The translations under genes were made by a program, and so were the position numbers. Positions 23,212 through 31,620 of a DNA stretch of 49,727 nucleotides are shown in pieces (positions within the stretch are counted from its first letter, which is position 1; each line of letters starts with the position of its first letter). Source of the stretch: Chelatococcus sp. (lineage in GTDB: Bacteria > Pseudomonadota > Alphaproteobacteria > Rhizobiales > Beijerinckiaceae); NCBI GenBank assembly GCA_003248805.1, contig QFQY01000035.1:1-49727 (forward strand), written 5' to 3'. The notes under the pieces are model-generated. The model was given only the letters and a program-made list of their open reading frames with translations, did not search any database and was not told the origin of the DNA.

Positions 23212-24098
23212 CTGTTGAGCCGGACGGTGCCGGACTGCGACAGATCGTAGCCGCCGAGCGCCTCGGCCCGGGCGCGCAGGGTGTCGGCCCGCAGGAAGTC
23301 GAAAAGCCGCTGCGCCGCGGGCTCGAAATAGCTGCGCCGGCGCAGCACGAGGTCGAAGCGCTCCCAGAGCAGCGGCACGAAGTCGAGCCCATGCGTCGCG
23401 GCGACGGCTCTCGTCGCGAGCCCGCAATCGATCTCGCCGTCGCGGATCGCCAGGGCGAGATCAGGCCCCGTCGCGAAACGGCCTTCCGCGCACGGCAGGC
23501 CGTCGAGCGCAATCCCGGCCCGGCGGGCCATCTGCTCCAGAAGAAGCTGCGCGCCGGCCCCGCTCGGACGAAGGCCGAGACGCCCCCGGCGCCGTCGAAC
23601 GTCGTCGAGCGTGCCGATGCCCAGCGGATTGCCGCTCGCGACCAAAAACCCCTGTTCGCGCCGCGCAAAGGCGATCAGGACCGCGTCGTGCAGCCCGGCG
23701 CGTGCCGCGACGCCTTCGATATTGGCGATCTCGTCATCCCCACCCCCATGCAGGTGAATGGCCGCCATCGCCACTTCGTTGCGCTCGACACGGTCGAGCC
23801 CCGCTTCGGACCCCTCCGAGAGCAGGGCGTAACCGCTCCCGGACTGCCGCGTGGCCCATTCGAGAAGCGGATCGTGACTGCCGCCGATGATCGCGGGCGG
23901 GCTCTGCGCGACGAAGCCCTCCGGCCGCGACAGTCCCGCCGCGATCCAGCGGTCGAGGGCGGCGCGGGGGAAGAGCCATTTCCCGGTCACCTTCGAGCAG
24001 GGCACGGCACCGTTGCTCGCCAGCTCGTAGAGCTTGCGTTCCCGGAGGCGGAGATAGGCCGCGGCCTCCTCCGTCGTGAAGTAAATATCGTCCTGCAT
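23208..24098 (-). CDS. One-component oxyanion regulator: excisionase-type HTH plus PBP domain
   Basis: 296 residues from ATG 24098, with GGGAG about 8 nt upstream; a longer open frame to 24233 has no ribosome site. Residues 3-55 are a MerR/excisionase-like helix-turn-helix (YFTTEEAAAYLRLRERKLYE, then KVTGKWLFPRAALDRWI). The rest is a periplasmic-binding fold without signal peptide: GFLVASGNPLGIGTLDDV, LRPSGAGAQLLLEQ, and GEIDCGLATRAVAATHGLDF. This domain pair is known from tungstate/molybdate-responsive repressors. It is divergent from tupBCA-modA with 104 nt between, so it most likely controls that import operon and its own operon according to cytosolic tungstate or molybdate. Confidence 0.83.
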   Translation of the reverse strand: MQDDIYFTTEEAAAYLRLRERKLYELASNGAVPCSKVTGKWLFPRAALDRWIAAGLSRPEGFVAQSPPAIIGGSHDPLLEWATRQSGSGYALLSEGSEAGLDRVERNEVAMAAIHLHGGGDDEIANIEGVAARAGLHDAVLIAFARREQGFLVASGNPLGIGTLDDVRRRRGRLGLRPSGAGAQLLLEQMARRAGIALDGLPCAEGRFATGPDLALAIRDGEIDCGLATRAVAATHGLDFVPLLWERFDLVLRRRSYFEPAAQRLFDFLRADTLRARAEALGGYDLSQSGTVRLNR

Positions 24099-24118
24099 GA
24101 GAATGCTCCCGCCTGCAT

Positions 24119-24155
24119 ATATTACGGATTTGCGGCTCCATGGGAATATTTCGTA
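24119..24155. promoter_or_regulatory. Candidate repeated operator in the tup divergent promoter
   Basis: ATATTACGGA (24119-24128) and ATATTTCGTA (24146-24155) match at 8 of 10 bases and stand 27 nt apart in an AT-rich island between the HTH-PBP regulator and tupB. They are reasonable half-sites for that regulator, but this is inference from position and repetition only. Confidence 0.3.
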
Positions 24156-24202
24156 CTCTGGGCCAGGGATGACGTGAAAAGGCGGGTGTTCGATCCTTGG
24201 AC

Positions 24203-24898
24203 ATGGCGGAAGCTTTCGGCGCGGCGGCCGCATTGGTCCTGGGGGGCGATGCCGCGTTCCTCTCCATCGTCGGCCTCTCCCTGACGGTGACGCTTTCGGC
24301 CGTCCTTGCCGCCTCGATCCTGGGGTTGCCGCTGGGAGCCTTGCTGGCGCTCGCCCGGTTTCCGGGCCGCTCCGCCGTGATCGTCGTCGTCAACGGCCTG
24401 ATGGGCTTGCCGCCCGTCGTCGCGGGGCTGCTGGTCTTTCTGCTGCTGTCGCGCTCCGGCCCGCTCGGGGCTCTCGGGCTGCTGTTCTCGCCCACGGCGA
24501 TGGTGATCGCGCAGACGCTTCTCGTCCTGCCCATCATCGTGGCGATCACGCGCCAGCTCACCGAGGATCTCTATGGCGAGTATCGCGAGCATCTCACCTC
24601 TGTCGGCCTGTCCGGCATCCGCGCGATCCCGACGCTGCTCTGGGACGGCCGCTTCGCACTGACCACCGCCGTGCTCGCCGGCTTCGGCCGGGCGAGCGCC
24701 GAGGTCGGGGCCGTGCTGATCGTCGGCGGCAACATCGCCGGCTACACCCGCACCATGACGACCTCCATCGCGCTCGAGACGTCCAAGGGCGACCTGCCCC
24801 TGGCCCTCGGCCTCGGGATCGTGCTCATCCTGCTGACCTTGCTGATCAATGCCCTGACCTATGGCGCCAGCCGCTTCGGCGCGCGCTTCGCGGGATGA
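24203..24898 (+). CDS. tupB: Tungstate ABC transporter permease TupB
   Basis: 231 residues from ATG 24203 (a TTG at 24197 is in frame; neither has a strong ribosome site). Five or six membrane helices are seen, beginning FLSIVGLSLTVTLSAVLAAS. The cytoplasmic coupling loop GYTRTMTTSIALETSKGD and the segment EHLTSVGLSGIRAIP, plus LAGFGRASAEVGAVLIVGGN, are typical of TupB/WtpB-type permeases. TupB forms the membrane channel that works with TupC and the periplasmic receptor TupA. It overlaps tupC by 4 nt. Confidence 0.88.
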   Translation: MAEAFGAAAALVLGGDAAFLSIVGLSLTVTLSAVLAASILGLPLGALLALARFPGRSAVIVVVNGLMGLPPVVAGLLVFLLLSRSGPLGALGLLFSPTAMVIAQTLLVLPIIVAITRQLTEDLYGEYREHLTSVGLSGIRAIPTLLWDGRFALTTAVLAGFGRASAEVGAVLIVGGNIAGYTRTMTTSIALETSKGDLPLALGLGIVLILLTLLINALTYGASRFGARFAG

Positions 24899-25629
24899 GG
24901 GCGATGCGCGACACCCCCTCCATCCTGCCGATGTCCGCCGAGGCGCTGTCTTTCGCCGCAGGCGGCAAGACGCTGCTCGATTCGGTCTCCTTCTCCCTGC
25001 CGCGCGGAGGCCTCACCGCCCTCGTCGGCCCCAACGGCTCGGGCAAGTCACTCACCCTGCGGCTCTGTCACGGGCTTCTGACGCCCGCGTCGGGCCGCGT
25101 CGCCTGGGCTGGATCGTCGTCGGCGGCGGGCTGGAAGCGCCATGCCATGGTGTTCCAGAAGCCGGTGATGCTGCGGCGCTCGGCGCGGGCGAACATCCTG
25201 CACGCGCTGGCCGCCATCGGCATGGAACGGACCGTCCGCGAGAGCCGCGCGGAGATCGCGCTCGAGCGCTTCGGCATGGGCGCGTTCGCCGCGCGCCCGG
25301 CGCGGCTGATGTCCGGCGGCGAGCAGCAGCGTCTCGCCATCGCCCGCGCCTGGGCCATGGCGCCGGAGGTGCTGTTCCTCGACGAGCCGACCTCGCAGCT
25401 CGACCCCGGCGCGACGCGCCAGATCGAGGAGATGCTCGCGACGCTGAAGGCGGAGGGCGTGACCCTCGTCATGGCGAGCCACGACATGGGCCAGGTCCGG
25501 CGCCTCGCCGACCGGGTGCTGTTCCTCAACCGCGGCCGGCTGATCGAGGATTCGCCGACACGGACATTCTTCGACGCCCCGGCGAGCAGCGACGCGCGGG
25601 CCTTCGTTTCCGGCGACCTCGTCTGGTGA
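24895..25629 (+). CDS. tupC: Tungstate ABC transporter ATP-binding protein TupC
   Basis: 244 residues from ATG 24895, overlapping the tupB stop (ATGA). ABC motifs are complete: Walker A GPNGSGKS, a Q-loop VFQKPVMLRRSA, signature LMSGGEQQRLAIARA, Walker B VLFLDEPTSQLDP and the switch His in MASHDMGQV. No TOBE/MOP oxyanion domain is attached, which fits TupC rather than ModC. It drives import of the oxyanion captured by TupA. Confidence 0.88.
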   Translation: MRAMRDTPSILPMSAEALSFAAGGKTLLDSVSFSLPRGGLTALVGPNGSGKSLTLRLCHGLLTPASGRVAWAGSSSAAGWKRHAMVFQKPVMLRRSARANILHALAAIGMERTVRESRAEIALERFGMGAFAARPARLMSGGEQQRLAIARAWAMAPEVLFLDEPTSQLDPGATRQIEEMLATLKAEGVTLVMASHDMGQVRRLADRVLFLNRGRLIEDSPTRTFFDAPASSDARAFVSGDLVW

Positions 25630-25700
25630 CGCCCGCCGGCAGGAGCGAGACGGCGCTGGACCGGGGTCCAGCGACAACAGGACAACCAAGGAGACGACCC

Positions 25701-26564
25701 ATGCTGACAAGACGACATCTGATCGCCACCGGCGCCGCCTTCCTGGCGCTGTCGGGCACCGTGCTGGCGCAGGCGCCCGCGACGTCCCCCGCTCCGGCCG
25801 CCGGCGCGAAGACGATCACCGTCGCCTCGACCACCTCCACGGTCGATTCCGGCCTGTTCGGATACCTGCTGCCGATCTTCAAGGAGAAGACCGGGATCGA
25901 GGTGCGCGTGATCAGCCAGGGCACCGGGCAGGCGCTCGACACCGGCCGGCGCGGCGATGCCGACGTGGTCTTCGTGCATGCCCGCGCGGCGGAAGAGAAG
26001 TTCGTGGCCGAGGGCCATGGCGGGCCGCGCCGCCCGGTCATGTACAACGACTTCGTGCTGATCGGCCCCAGGAGCGACCCCGCCGGCGTCAAGGGCTCGA
26101 AGGACATCGTGACGGCGCTCGCCGCGATCCAGACCAAGGCACTGCCCTTCGTCTCGCGCGGCGACAAATCCGGCACGCATCAGGCCGAGCTCGCGCTCTG
26201 GAAGGTGGCGAACATCGACCTCGAAGCCAAGCGCGGCTCCTGGTATCGCGAAATCGGCCAGGGCATGGGCGCGGCGCTCAACACCGCGCAGGGCATGAAC
26301 GCCTATGTGCTCGCCGATCGCGGCACCTGGCTGTCCTTCAAGAATCGCGGGGATCTCGAGATCGTGGTCGAGGGGGACAAGCGCCTGTTCAACCAGTACG
26401 GCATCATGCTGGTGAACCCCGAGCGCCACCCGCATGTGAAGAAGGCCGAGGGCCAGGCCTTCATCGACTGGGTCGTCGGCCCCGAGGGGCAGAAGACGAT
26501 CGCCGGCTACAAGGTGGGCGGCGAGCAGCTCTTCTTCCCGAACGCCACGGCGAGCGGAGTGTGA
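25701..26564 (+). CDS. tupA: Tungstate-binding periplasmic protein TupA
   Basis: 287 residues from ATG 25701, with AAGGAGA upstream. An N-terminal signal peptide (about 1-24) begins with an RR pair and ends TVLAQ. The TupA signature loop is present as VASTTSTVDSGL. The second ligand loop appears as PFVSRGDKSGTHQAEL, with the lid sequence EIGQGMGAALNTAQGMNAY. TupA proteins bind tungstate with much higher affinity than molybdate. The link with a formate dehydrogenase downstream suggests that the enzyme may use tungsten. Confidence 0.88.
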   Translation: MLTRRHLIATGAAFLALSGTVLAQAPATSPAPAAGAKTITVASTTSTVDSGLFGYLLPIFKEKTGIEVRVISQGTGQALDTGRRGDADVVFVHARAAEEKFVAEGHGGPRRPVMYNDFVLIGPRSDPAGVKGSKDIVTALAAIQTKALPFVSRGDKSGTHQAELALWKVANIDLEAKRGSWYREIGQGMGAALNTAQGMNAYVLADRGTWLSFKNRGDLEIVVEGDKRLFNQYGIMLVNPERHPHVKKAEGQAFIDWVVGPEGQKTIAGYKVGGEQLFFPNATASGV

Positions 26565-26565
26565 G

Positions 26566-27366
26566 GTGCGCCTCCTCGTCGCGGCGCTGCTGCTCGTGAC
26601 CGCACACGCGGCCATGGCCGGCGAAACGGTGAGACTGCACGCGGCCGGCAGTTTGCGCGACGCGCTGTCGGAGGTCTCCTCCGCTTACGAAGCGGCCTCC
26701 GGCGCCGAGGTCACGCAGGTCTACCGGCCGTCGGGCCTCATCCGGGACGCGATCGCGGGCGGCGAACCGGCCGAGGTCTTCGCCTCGGCCAACATGGACC
26801 ACCCGCAGGCGCTGGCGCAGGCCGGCAAGGCGGGACCGGTGGTCCTGTTCGCCCGCAACGCGCTGTGCGCCTTCGTGAAGCCCGGGCTGGAGGTGACCTC
26901 CGAGACGCTGCTGGAGCGGATGCTCGATCCCTCCCTCAAGCTCGGCACCTCCACGCCGCGCGCCGACCCCGCCGGAGACTATGCCTATCGGGCCTTCGCC
27001 CGTGCCGAGGCGATGCGCCAGGGCGCGCGGGCCGCGCTGGAAGGCAAGGCGCTCAACCTCACGGGCGGGCCGAACAGCGCGGCGGTACCGGCCGGCCGCA
27101 ACGCCTACGGGCATGTCATCGCGGAGGGACAGGCGGACATCTTCCTGGCCTATTGCACCAATGCCGGTCCGATCTCGCGGGAACAGCCGGGCATCCGCAT
27201 GGTCCGGCTGCCGCCGTCCCTGGCGGTCGGGGCCGATTACGGCATCACCGTCGTGAACGGCGCGGGACCCGCCGCCTATCGTCTGGCGATGTTCATCCTG
27301 GCGCCGGCCGGGCAGTCCATCCTCGCCAGGCACGGCTTCTCCGCCCCGGGACTCGTCGCGGAGTGA
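26566..27366 (+). CDS. ModA-like molybdate/extracellular oxyanion-binding protein
   Basis: 266 residues from GTG 26566, one nt after tupA; GGAG lies about 8 nt before. It has a signal peptide to about AMAGE (residue 19). ModA-type features are LHAAGSLRDALSEV with the ligand serine, YRPSGLIRDAI, VFASANMDH, GRNAYGHVIAEGQADIFLAY and CTNAG. The gene is an orphan: no ModB or ModC is present here, so it may share the TupBC transporter or serve another site. Its co-directional place between tupA and fdhD links it to metal supply for the formate dehydrogenase. Confidence 0.8.
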   Translation: MRLLVAALLLVTAHAAMAGETVRLHAAGSLRDALSEVSSAYEAASGAEVTQVYRPSGLIRDAIAGGEPAEVFASANMDHPQALAQAGKAGPVVLFARNALCAFVKPGLEVTSETLLERMLDPSLKLGTSTPRADPAGDYAYRAFARAEAMRQGARAALEGKALNLTGGPNSAAVPAGRNAYGHVIAEGQADIFLAYCTNAGPISREQPGIRMVRLPPSLAVGADYGITVVNGAGPAAYRLAMFILAPAGQSILARHGFSAPGLVAE

Positions 27367-27434
27367 GCCAGGGACGATCGGGCGATGGCCCTGCGCCGCC
27401 GCCGCGTGATACACAGGCCGCCCGATCCGCTCTC

Positions 27435-28316
27435 ATGGTGGCCATGACGACCGACGCGCCTCTCCTGGTTCCCGATCCGTCCGACCCGCGGCTGACGCAG
27501 CGCGTGTCCGGCGTCGACGAGAAGGGGCAGGCGGTCGAGATCTCGGTGCCCGTGGAGCGTCCGCTGACGCTCTATCTGAACAGCCAGGAGATCGTCACCA
27601 TGATGACGATCGGCGACTATCCCGAATATCTGGCGATCGGCTACCTGCTGAACCAGAACATGCTGAAGCCGACCGACGAGGTCACCGGCGTCGACTATGA
27701 CGAGGACCTCGAGGTCGTGGTCGTGCGCACGGCGGAGCACACCAATTTCGAGGACAAGCTGAGGAAGCGGACGCAGACCTCCGGCTGCGCGCAGGGCACT
27801 GCGTTCGGCGATCTGATGGAGGCACTGTCCGAGATCCGCCTGCCGAGAGCGCCGTTCCGGACCTCCTGGCTCTACCGCCTGACCCATGCGGTCAACACCA
27901 TGCCCTCGCTCTATCTCGAGGCCGGCGCCATCCATGGCTGCGTGCTCTGTCACGAGGACCGCCCGCTGGTCTACATGGAGGACGTCGGACGCCACAACGC
28001 GGTGGACAAGATCGCCGGCTGGATGTTCCGGCACGGCGAGAGCGGCGCGGACAAGGTGTTCTACACCACCGGCCGACTGACCTCGGAAATGGTGATCAAG
28101 ACCGTCCGCATGGGCATCCCGATCCTCGTCTCGCGCTCGGGTTTCACCGCCTGGGGCGTCGAGCTCGCCCGGCAATGCGGCCTGACGCTCATCGGCCGCG
28201 CCAAGGGCAAGCGCTTCGTCGCGCTGGCCGGCGAGGACCGCCTCGTCTTCGACCAGGACCTCGCCTATGTCGAGGAGGAAAGCGCCCGCCACCGGCGCAA
28301 GGGCGCGGATGACTGA
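27435..28316 (+). CDS. fdhD: Formate dehydrogenase sulfurtransferase FdhD
   Basis: 293 residues from ATG 27435 (ATG 27444 is also possible). FdhD delivers sulfur from a cysteine desulfurase to the bis-MGD cofactor, a step required for formate dehydrogenase activity. Family features: PLTLYLNSQEIVTMM, MTIGDYPEYLAIGYLLNQ, AGAIHGCVLC and the hallmark MEDVGRHNAVDKIAGW, then TTGRLTSEMVIK. The mobile-loop Cys motif is TSGCAQG, with only one cysteine where the E. coli protein has CxxC. A second CVLC pair lies later in the protein. It overlaps mobA by 8 nt. Confidence 0.9.
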   Translation: MVAMTTDAPLLVPDPSDPRLTQRVSGVDEKGQAVEISVPVERPLTLYLNSQEIVTMMTIGDYPEYLAIGYLLNQNMLKPTDEVTGVDYDEDLEVVVVRTAEHTNFEDKLRKRTQTSGCAQGTAFGDLMEALSEIRLPRAPFRTSWLYRLTHAVNTMPSLYLEAGAIHGCVLCHEDRPLVYMEDVGRHNAVDKIAGWMFRHGESGADKVFYTTGRLTSEMVIKTVRMGIPILVSRSGFTAWGVELARQCGLTLIGRAKGKRFVALAGEDRLVFDQDLAYVEEESARHRRKGADD

Positions 28317-28965
28317 CCGAGGGGTGACCGGCGATATGCAGCCCTATCCGGCGACGATCGGTGTGCTCCTGGCGGGGGGGCTGGCACGCCGCATGGGCGG
28401 CGGCGACAAGCCACTGCGCGAGCTCGGCGGGCGGACGCTGCTGGCACGCGCCGTCGAGCGGCTGCGGCCGCAATGCACTGAGCTGATCGTCAATGCCAAT
28501 GGTGACCCCGCGCGCTTCGGCGAGCTGGGCCTGCCGGTGGTCGCGGATACGGTCGAGGGCTTCGCCGGCCCGCTCGCGGGCGTTCTCGCCGCGCTCGACT
28601 GGGTCCGGGACAACCGCCCGGGCCATGACTGGGTGGTCTCGATCCCGACCGATTCGCCTTTCCTGCCGCGCGATCTGGTGCCGGTGCTGCACGATGCGCG
28701 CGAGCGGGCGGGCGTGCCGCTCGCCTGCGCCCGCTCGGGGGAGCAGACCCACCCCGTGGTCGGATTATGGCCCGTCTCGCTCGCGGAGCCGCTCCGCCAT
28801 GCCCTCGTGGTCGAGGACATCCGCAAGATCGACCGCTGGACGGCGCGGCACGGCGTGGCGGAGGCGGTCTGGCCCGACCAGCCCTACGACCCGTTCTTCA
28901 ACGCGAACCGTCCCGAGGATCTTCTGGAGGCCGAAGCCGTGCTCGCGCGCTGGCCGGAAGCCTGA
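28309..28965 (+). CDS. mobA: Molybdenum cofactor guanylyltransferase MobA
   Basis: 218 residues from ATG 28309 (AAGGG upstream, overlap with fdhD); ATG 28336 is an alternative start that would give 209 residues. The GTP-binding loop VLLAGGLARRMGGGDKPL is the MobA consensus. PTDSPFLPRDLV holds the metal-binding Asp, and the C-terminus ends FFNANRPEDLLEAE, as in MobA. The enzyme converts Mo-molybdopterin plus GTP to the guanine dinucleotide form, giving the bis-MGD used by the formate dehydrogenase here. It ends 3 nt before the convergent moeA. Confidence 0.9.
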   Translation: MTDRGVTGDMQPYPATIGVLLAGGLARRMGGGDKPLRELGGRTLLARAVERLRPQCTELIVNANGDPARFGELGLPVVADTVEGFAGPLAGVLAALDWVRDNRPGHDWVVSIPTDSPFLPRDLVPVLHDARERAGVPLACARSGEQTHPVVGLWPVSLAEPLRHALVVEDIRKIDRWTARHGVAEAVWPDQPYDPFFNANRPEDLLEAEAVLARWPEA

Positions 28966-28968
28966 GCC

Positions 28969-30237
28969 TCAGCGCAGCAGATCGTAGTTCAGGAAACCGA
29001 CCGTGTCGCCCGCCGCGATGCGTTCGATGCCTTCCCGAAGCTCGATCAGGCCATCGGTCTGAGTCAGCGAGGTCAGCACGCCAGCGCCGTCCTGCGGATG
29101 CTTGACCGCCTCGACAGCCCCGTCCGCCGCGCGGTGCAAGGCCACCCGGACATATTCTCGCCGGCTCGCCTTCTTGCGATAGGCGAAGGCGGCCCGCACC
29201 GGCAGCGCCAGCGGCGCGGCGGGGCGGCCGCCGCCTAGCGCCGTCAGAAGCGGCCTGACCAGATGCGCGAAAGTGACGAAGACCGCGACGGGATTGCCGG
29301 GAAGGCCGACGAAGGCGGCAGCCTCTCCGGCGACGGGCGAGGGCACGACGCCCATCGCCACGGGCCGGCCCGGCTTGATCGACAGGCGCCAGAAGCTGAG
29401 GCCGCCGACCTCCTCCACCGCCGCCTTCACATGGTCCTCCTCCCCCGTGGAGACGCCCCCGGAGGTCAGGATGACGTCGTGCCCGGTCGCGGCGTGCCGG
29501 AGCGCATCCGCGATCGCGGCGCGGTCGTCCCTGAGGATCCCGAAATCGCTGACCTCGGCCCCGAGACGCCGCAGCAGCGCCTGCAGCAGAAAGCGGTTGG
29601 CGTCGTAGATCTTCGCCGGCCCCAGCAGGCTGCCCGGGGCGACGATCTCGTTGCCGGTCGAGAACACCGCCACGCGAATGCGGCGGCGTACGGGAATGGC
29701 GGTCAGCCCGAGCGCGGCCGCGAGCGCGATGCACTCGGCCGTGATCGCCCGGCCCGCGGCGAGCGCCACCGCGCCGGCGCGGATGTCCTCCCCGGCCGGG
29801 CGGCAGTTGGCGCCTGCCGTCAGGCCGGTAGGCAGGACCACCCGGTCTCCGGAGAGGCGCACGTCCTCCTGCATGAACACGGTGTCGAGGCCGGCGGGCA
29901 TCGGGGCGCCCGTGAAGATGCGCACCGCCTCCCGGTCCTGCCCCGCCCTGCCGGCTTCGCCGGCGGGAACGCGCGCGCCGACCGGCAGCACCGTCTCACC
30001 CGAGGGCGCGAGGTCGGCGAAGCGCACGGCATAGCCGTCCACCGCCGAGTTGAAAAAGGGGGGCAGGTCGATGGGCGCGAGGATGTCACGGGCCGCGAGA
30101 CGGCCCTGCGCATCGAGAAGCGCGAGCTCCTCGGTTTCCGGCACGGGCCGCAGGTTCAGGGTCACGCGCGCCAGCGCCTCGTCGACGGAGAGCATCTGGC
30201 CGCCGAAAGCGAACTGATCGGACGAAAGCTGCGCCAC
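28969..30237 (-). CDS. moeA: Molybdopterin molybdenumtransferase MoeA
   Basis: 422 residues from GTG 30237, preceded by a G-rich stretch. All MoeA motifs are intact: FFNSAVDGYAVR with the catalytic Asp, IFTGAPMPAGLDTV, CRPAGEDI, FSTGNEIV, TSGGVSTGEEDHV and GLPGNPVAVF. It inserts the metal into adenylated molybdopterin. It is the third MoeA-related gene in 10 kb and the only one with the plain, canonical architecture. It lies at the end of the leftward formate dehydrogenase gene run, after a mobB-like remnant and a hairpin. Confidence 0.9.
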   Translation of the reverse strand: MAQLSSDQFAFGGQMLSVDEALARVTLNLRPVPETEELALLDAQGRLAARDILAPIDLPPFFNSAVDGYAVRFADLAPSGETVLPVGARVPAGEAGRAGQDREAVRIFTGAPMPAGLDTVFMQEDVRLSGDRVVLPTGLTAGANCRPAGEDIRAGAVALAAGRAITAECIALAAALGLTAIPVRRRIRVAVFSTGNEIVAPGSLLGPAKIYDANRFLLQALLRRLGAEVSDFGILRDDRAAIADALRHAATGHDVILTSGGVSTGEEDHVKAAVEEVGGLSFWRLSIKPGRPVAMGVVPSPVAGEAAAFVGLPGNPVAVFVTFAHLVRPLLTALGGGRPAAPLALPVRAAFAYRKKASRREYVRVALHRAADGAVEAVKHPQDGAGVLTSLTQTDGLIELREGIERIAAGDTVGFLNYDLLR

Positions 30238-30240
30238 GGG

Positions 30241-30408
30241 TCAGCCCCCCTGATCTGCGGGCAGGCGGGCCGGTCCGACCGAGGCTGACGGATCCATCGA
30301 AGCCGCGCGTCTGCACGGCGCGCCTGGAACCTCGATCACGGCGAGAATTCCGACCGGCGGAGCCGCCTTCTCCGCCGCGCTCCGGCCGGCAAGCCCAACG
30401 ATCTTCAT
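30241..30408 (-). pseudogene. Possible mobB remnant (N-terminal stub)
   Basis: Reading leftward from ATG 30408 gives a 55-residue frame whose first ten residues, MKIVGLAGRS, match the start of MobB. The P-loop then decays (SAAEKAA where MobB has SGxGKTTL), and the remaining PPVGILAVIEVPG and downstream residues do not follow MobB, which is usually 160-175 residues. The frame stops 3 nt before moeA, exactly where mobB often sits. This could be a truncated relic, or a short unrelated leader peptide. Confidence 0.4.
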
Positions 30409-30457
30409 AATCCATCCACGGCGCACATCGCGGCGAGCTTAGTGCGCGATACCCTTT

Positions 30458-30486
30458 GCCGCCAGCCCGGTTCGGCTGCCGGCGGC
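30458..30486 (-). terminator. GC-rich stem-loop downstream of fdhC
   Basis: GCCGCC (30458-30463) pairs with GGCGGC (30481-30486), with an inner GCC/GGC pairing. It lies 25 nt past the fdhC stop on the minus strand. No U-tract follows, so it may be an attenuator or an mRNA-stabilising end between fdhC and moeA rather than a full terminator. Confidence 0.35.
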
Positions 30487-30511
30487 GCGGAAGCGCGCGA
30501 TCGCCCGCGCG

Positions 30512-31528
30512 TCACTCCGCCGGCTGCGCGGCCCGCGGGGGGATCTTGTGCTTGGCCTGCTCCTCTTCGACCCAGAGCGAATGGTGCTCCTTGGCCCAGT
30601 TGAGGTCGACATCGCCCGTGGTCATCGCCTCGGCGGCGCCCTCCATCCCGACGGTGCCGATATAGATATGCGCCAGGATGACCGCGATCAGCAGCACGCC
30701 CGCGACGCCATGGATGATGTTCCAGAACTGGCCGCCGAGGACGCCGCCCGCATAGGCCGGGAACAGCAGATAGACGCCGGACACGGACAGCGTCGCGCCG
30801 CCCAGGATGACGGCCCAGAAAATGCCCTTCTGACCCGCGTTGAACTTGTGCGCGGGCGGATGATCGCCGCTGATCAGGCCACCGCCCCGGCGCAGCCATT
30901 CGAGATCGATCCGCCCCGGAATATTGTGCGACACCCAGATCAGGAACATGAGCCCGATGCCGATCATGAAGGGCCAGGCGAGATAGTTGTGGGCGTATTT
31001 CGCCCATTGCGAGAACGCGGCGAAGACACCCTCGCCGACCAGCGGCAGCAGCAGGAACTTGCCGACGGTCACGTTCAGCCCGGACAGGCCGAGGATGACG
31101 AAGCAGCCCGCCACCAGCCAGTGAACCGCGCGCTCGAAGGAGGTGAAGCGCAGGATGCGCACCCCGGACAGGCCCTTCTCGATGCGGATGCGGCCGCGAA
31201 TGAGATAGAAGGCCGCCAGCGCGACCAGCATCCCCAGGATCGCGATGGCGCCGATCCAGTGCATCAGGCCCTGATGCACCCGGCGCCAGGCCTGGCCCTG
31301 CGGCTGGATGAGGTTGCGGGCGTTCGAATCCGGGATCGTGATCCGGCCCTGCAGGGTGGTTCCGGTTCCCGGCGTACCCGCCCGGAGGGCATCCAGGAGC
31401 TGCTGCTCCTTGACCGAGGAGGCCGTCGGATTCACCGAATTGGGCTGCTGTGCGAGCGCTGGCATCGCCCCGGCCAGGGCCAGGACGACGGCGAAGCTTG
31501 CGACAAGTGACCGAAGCGCGCTGAGCAT
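30512..31528 (-). CDS. fdhC: Formate dehydrogenase gamma subunit, cytochrome b556
   Basis: 338 residues from ATG 31528, with GGGGAG upstream. A signal-like first helix (ends PALAQQ, about 27) and a periplasmic stretch precede the four-helix cytochrome b domain typical of FdnI/FdoI (AIAILGMLVALAAFYLIRG, HWLVAGCFVILGLSGL, YLAWPFMIGIGLMFLIWVSH, and IIHGVAGVLLIAVILAHIYIG). Conserved His residues in these helices would ligate two b hemes and pass electrons to quinone. The longer N-terminus is typical of the alphaproteobacterial form. It follows the FeS subunit by 92 nt. Confidence 0.9.
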   Translation of the reverse strand: MLSALRSLVASFAVVLALAGAMPALAQQPNSVNPTASSVKEQQLLDALRAGTPGTGTTLQGRITIPDSNARNLIQPQGQAWRRVHQGLMHWIGAIAILGMLVALAAFYLIRGRIRIEKGLSGVRILRFTSFERAVHWLVAGCFVILGLSGLNVTVGKFLLLPLVGEGVFAAFSQWAKYAHNYLAWPFMIGIGLMFLIWVSHNIPGRIDLEWLRRGGGLISGDHPPAHKFNAGQKGIFWAVILGGATLSVSGVYLLFPAYAGGVLGGQFWNIIHGVAGVLLIAVILAHIYIGTVGMEGAAEAMTTGDVDLNWAKEHHSLWVEEEQAKHKIPPRAAQPAE

Positions 31529-31620
31529 CGGATGGTTCTCCCCGCGGGTTCTGCCGGGCTTCCGGCCGTCCCGTTGATCCAGAAGGCGTTGCGGACGCGG
31601 CGACCGCCGCGGCCGGCGGC

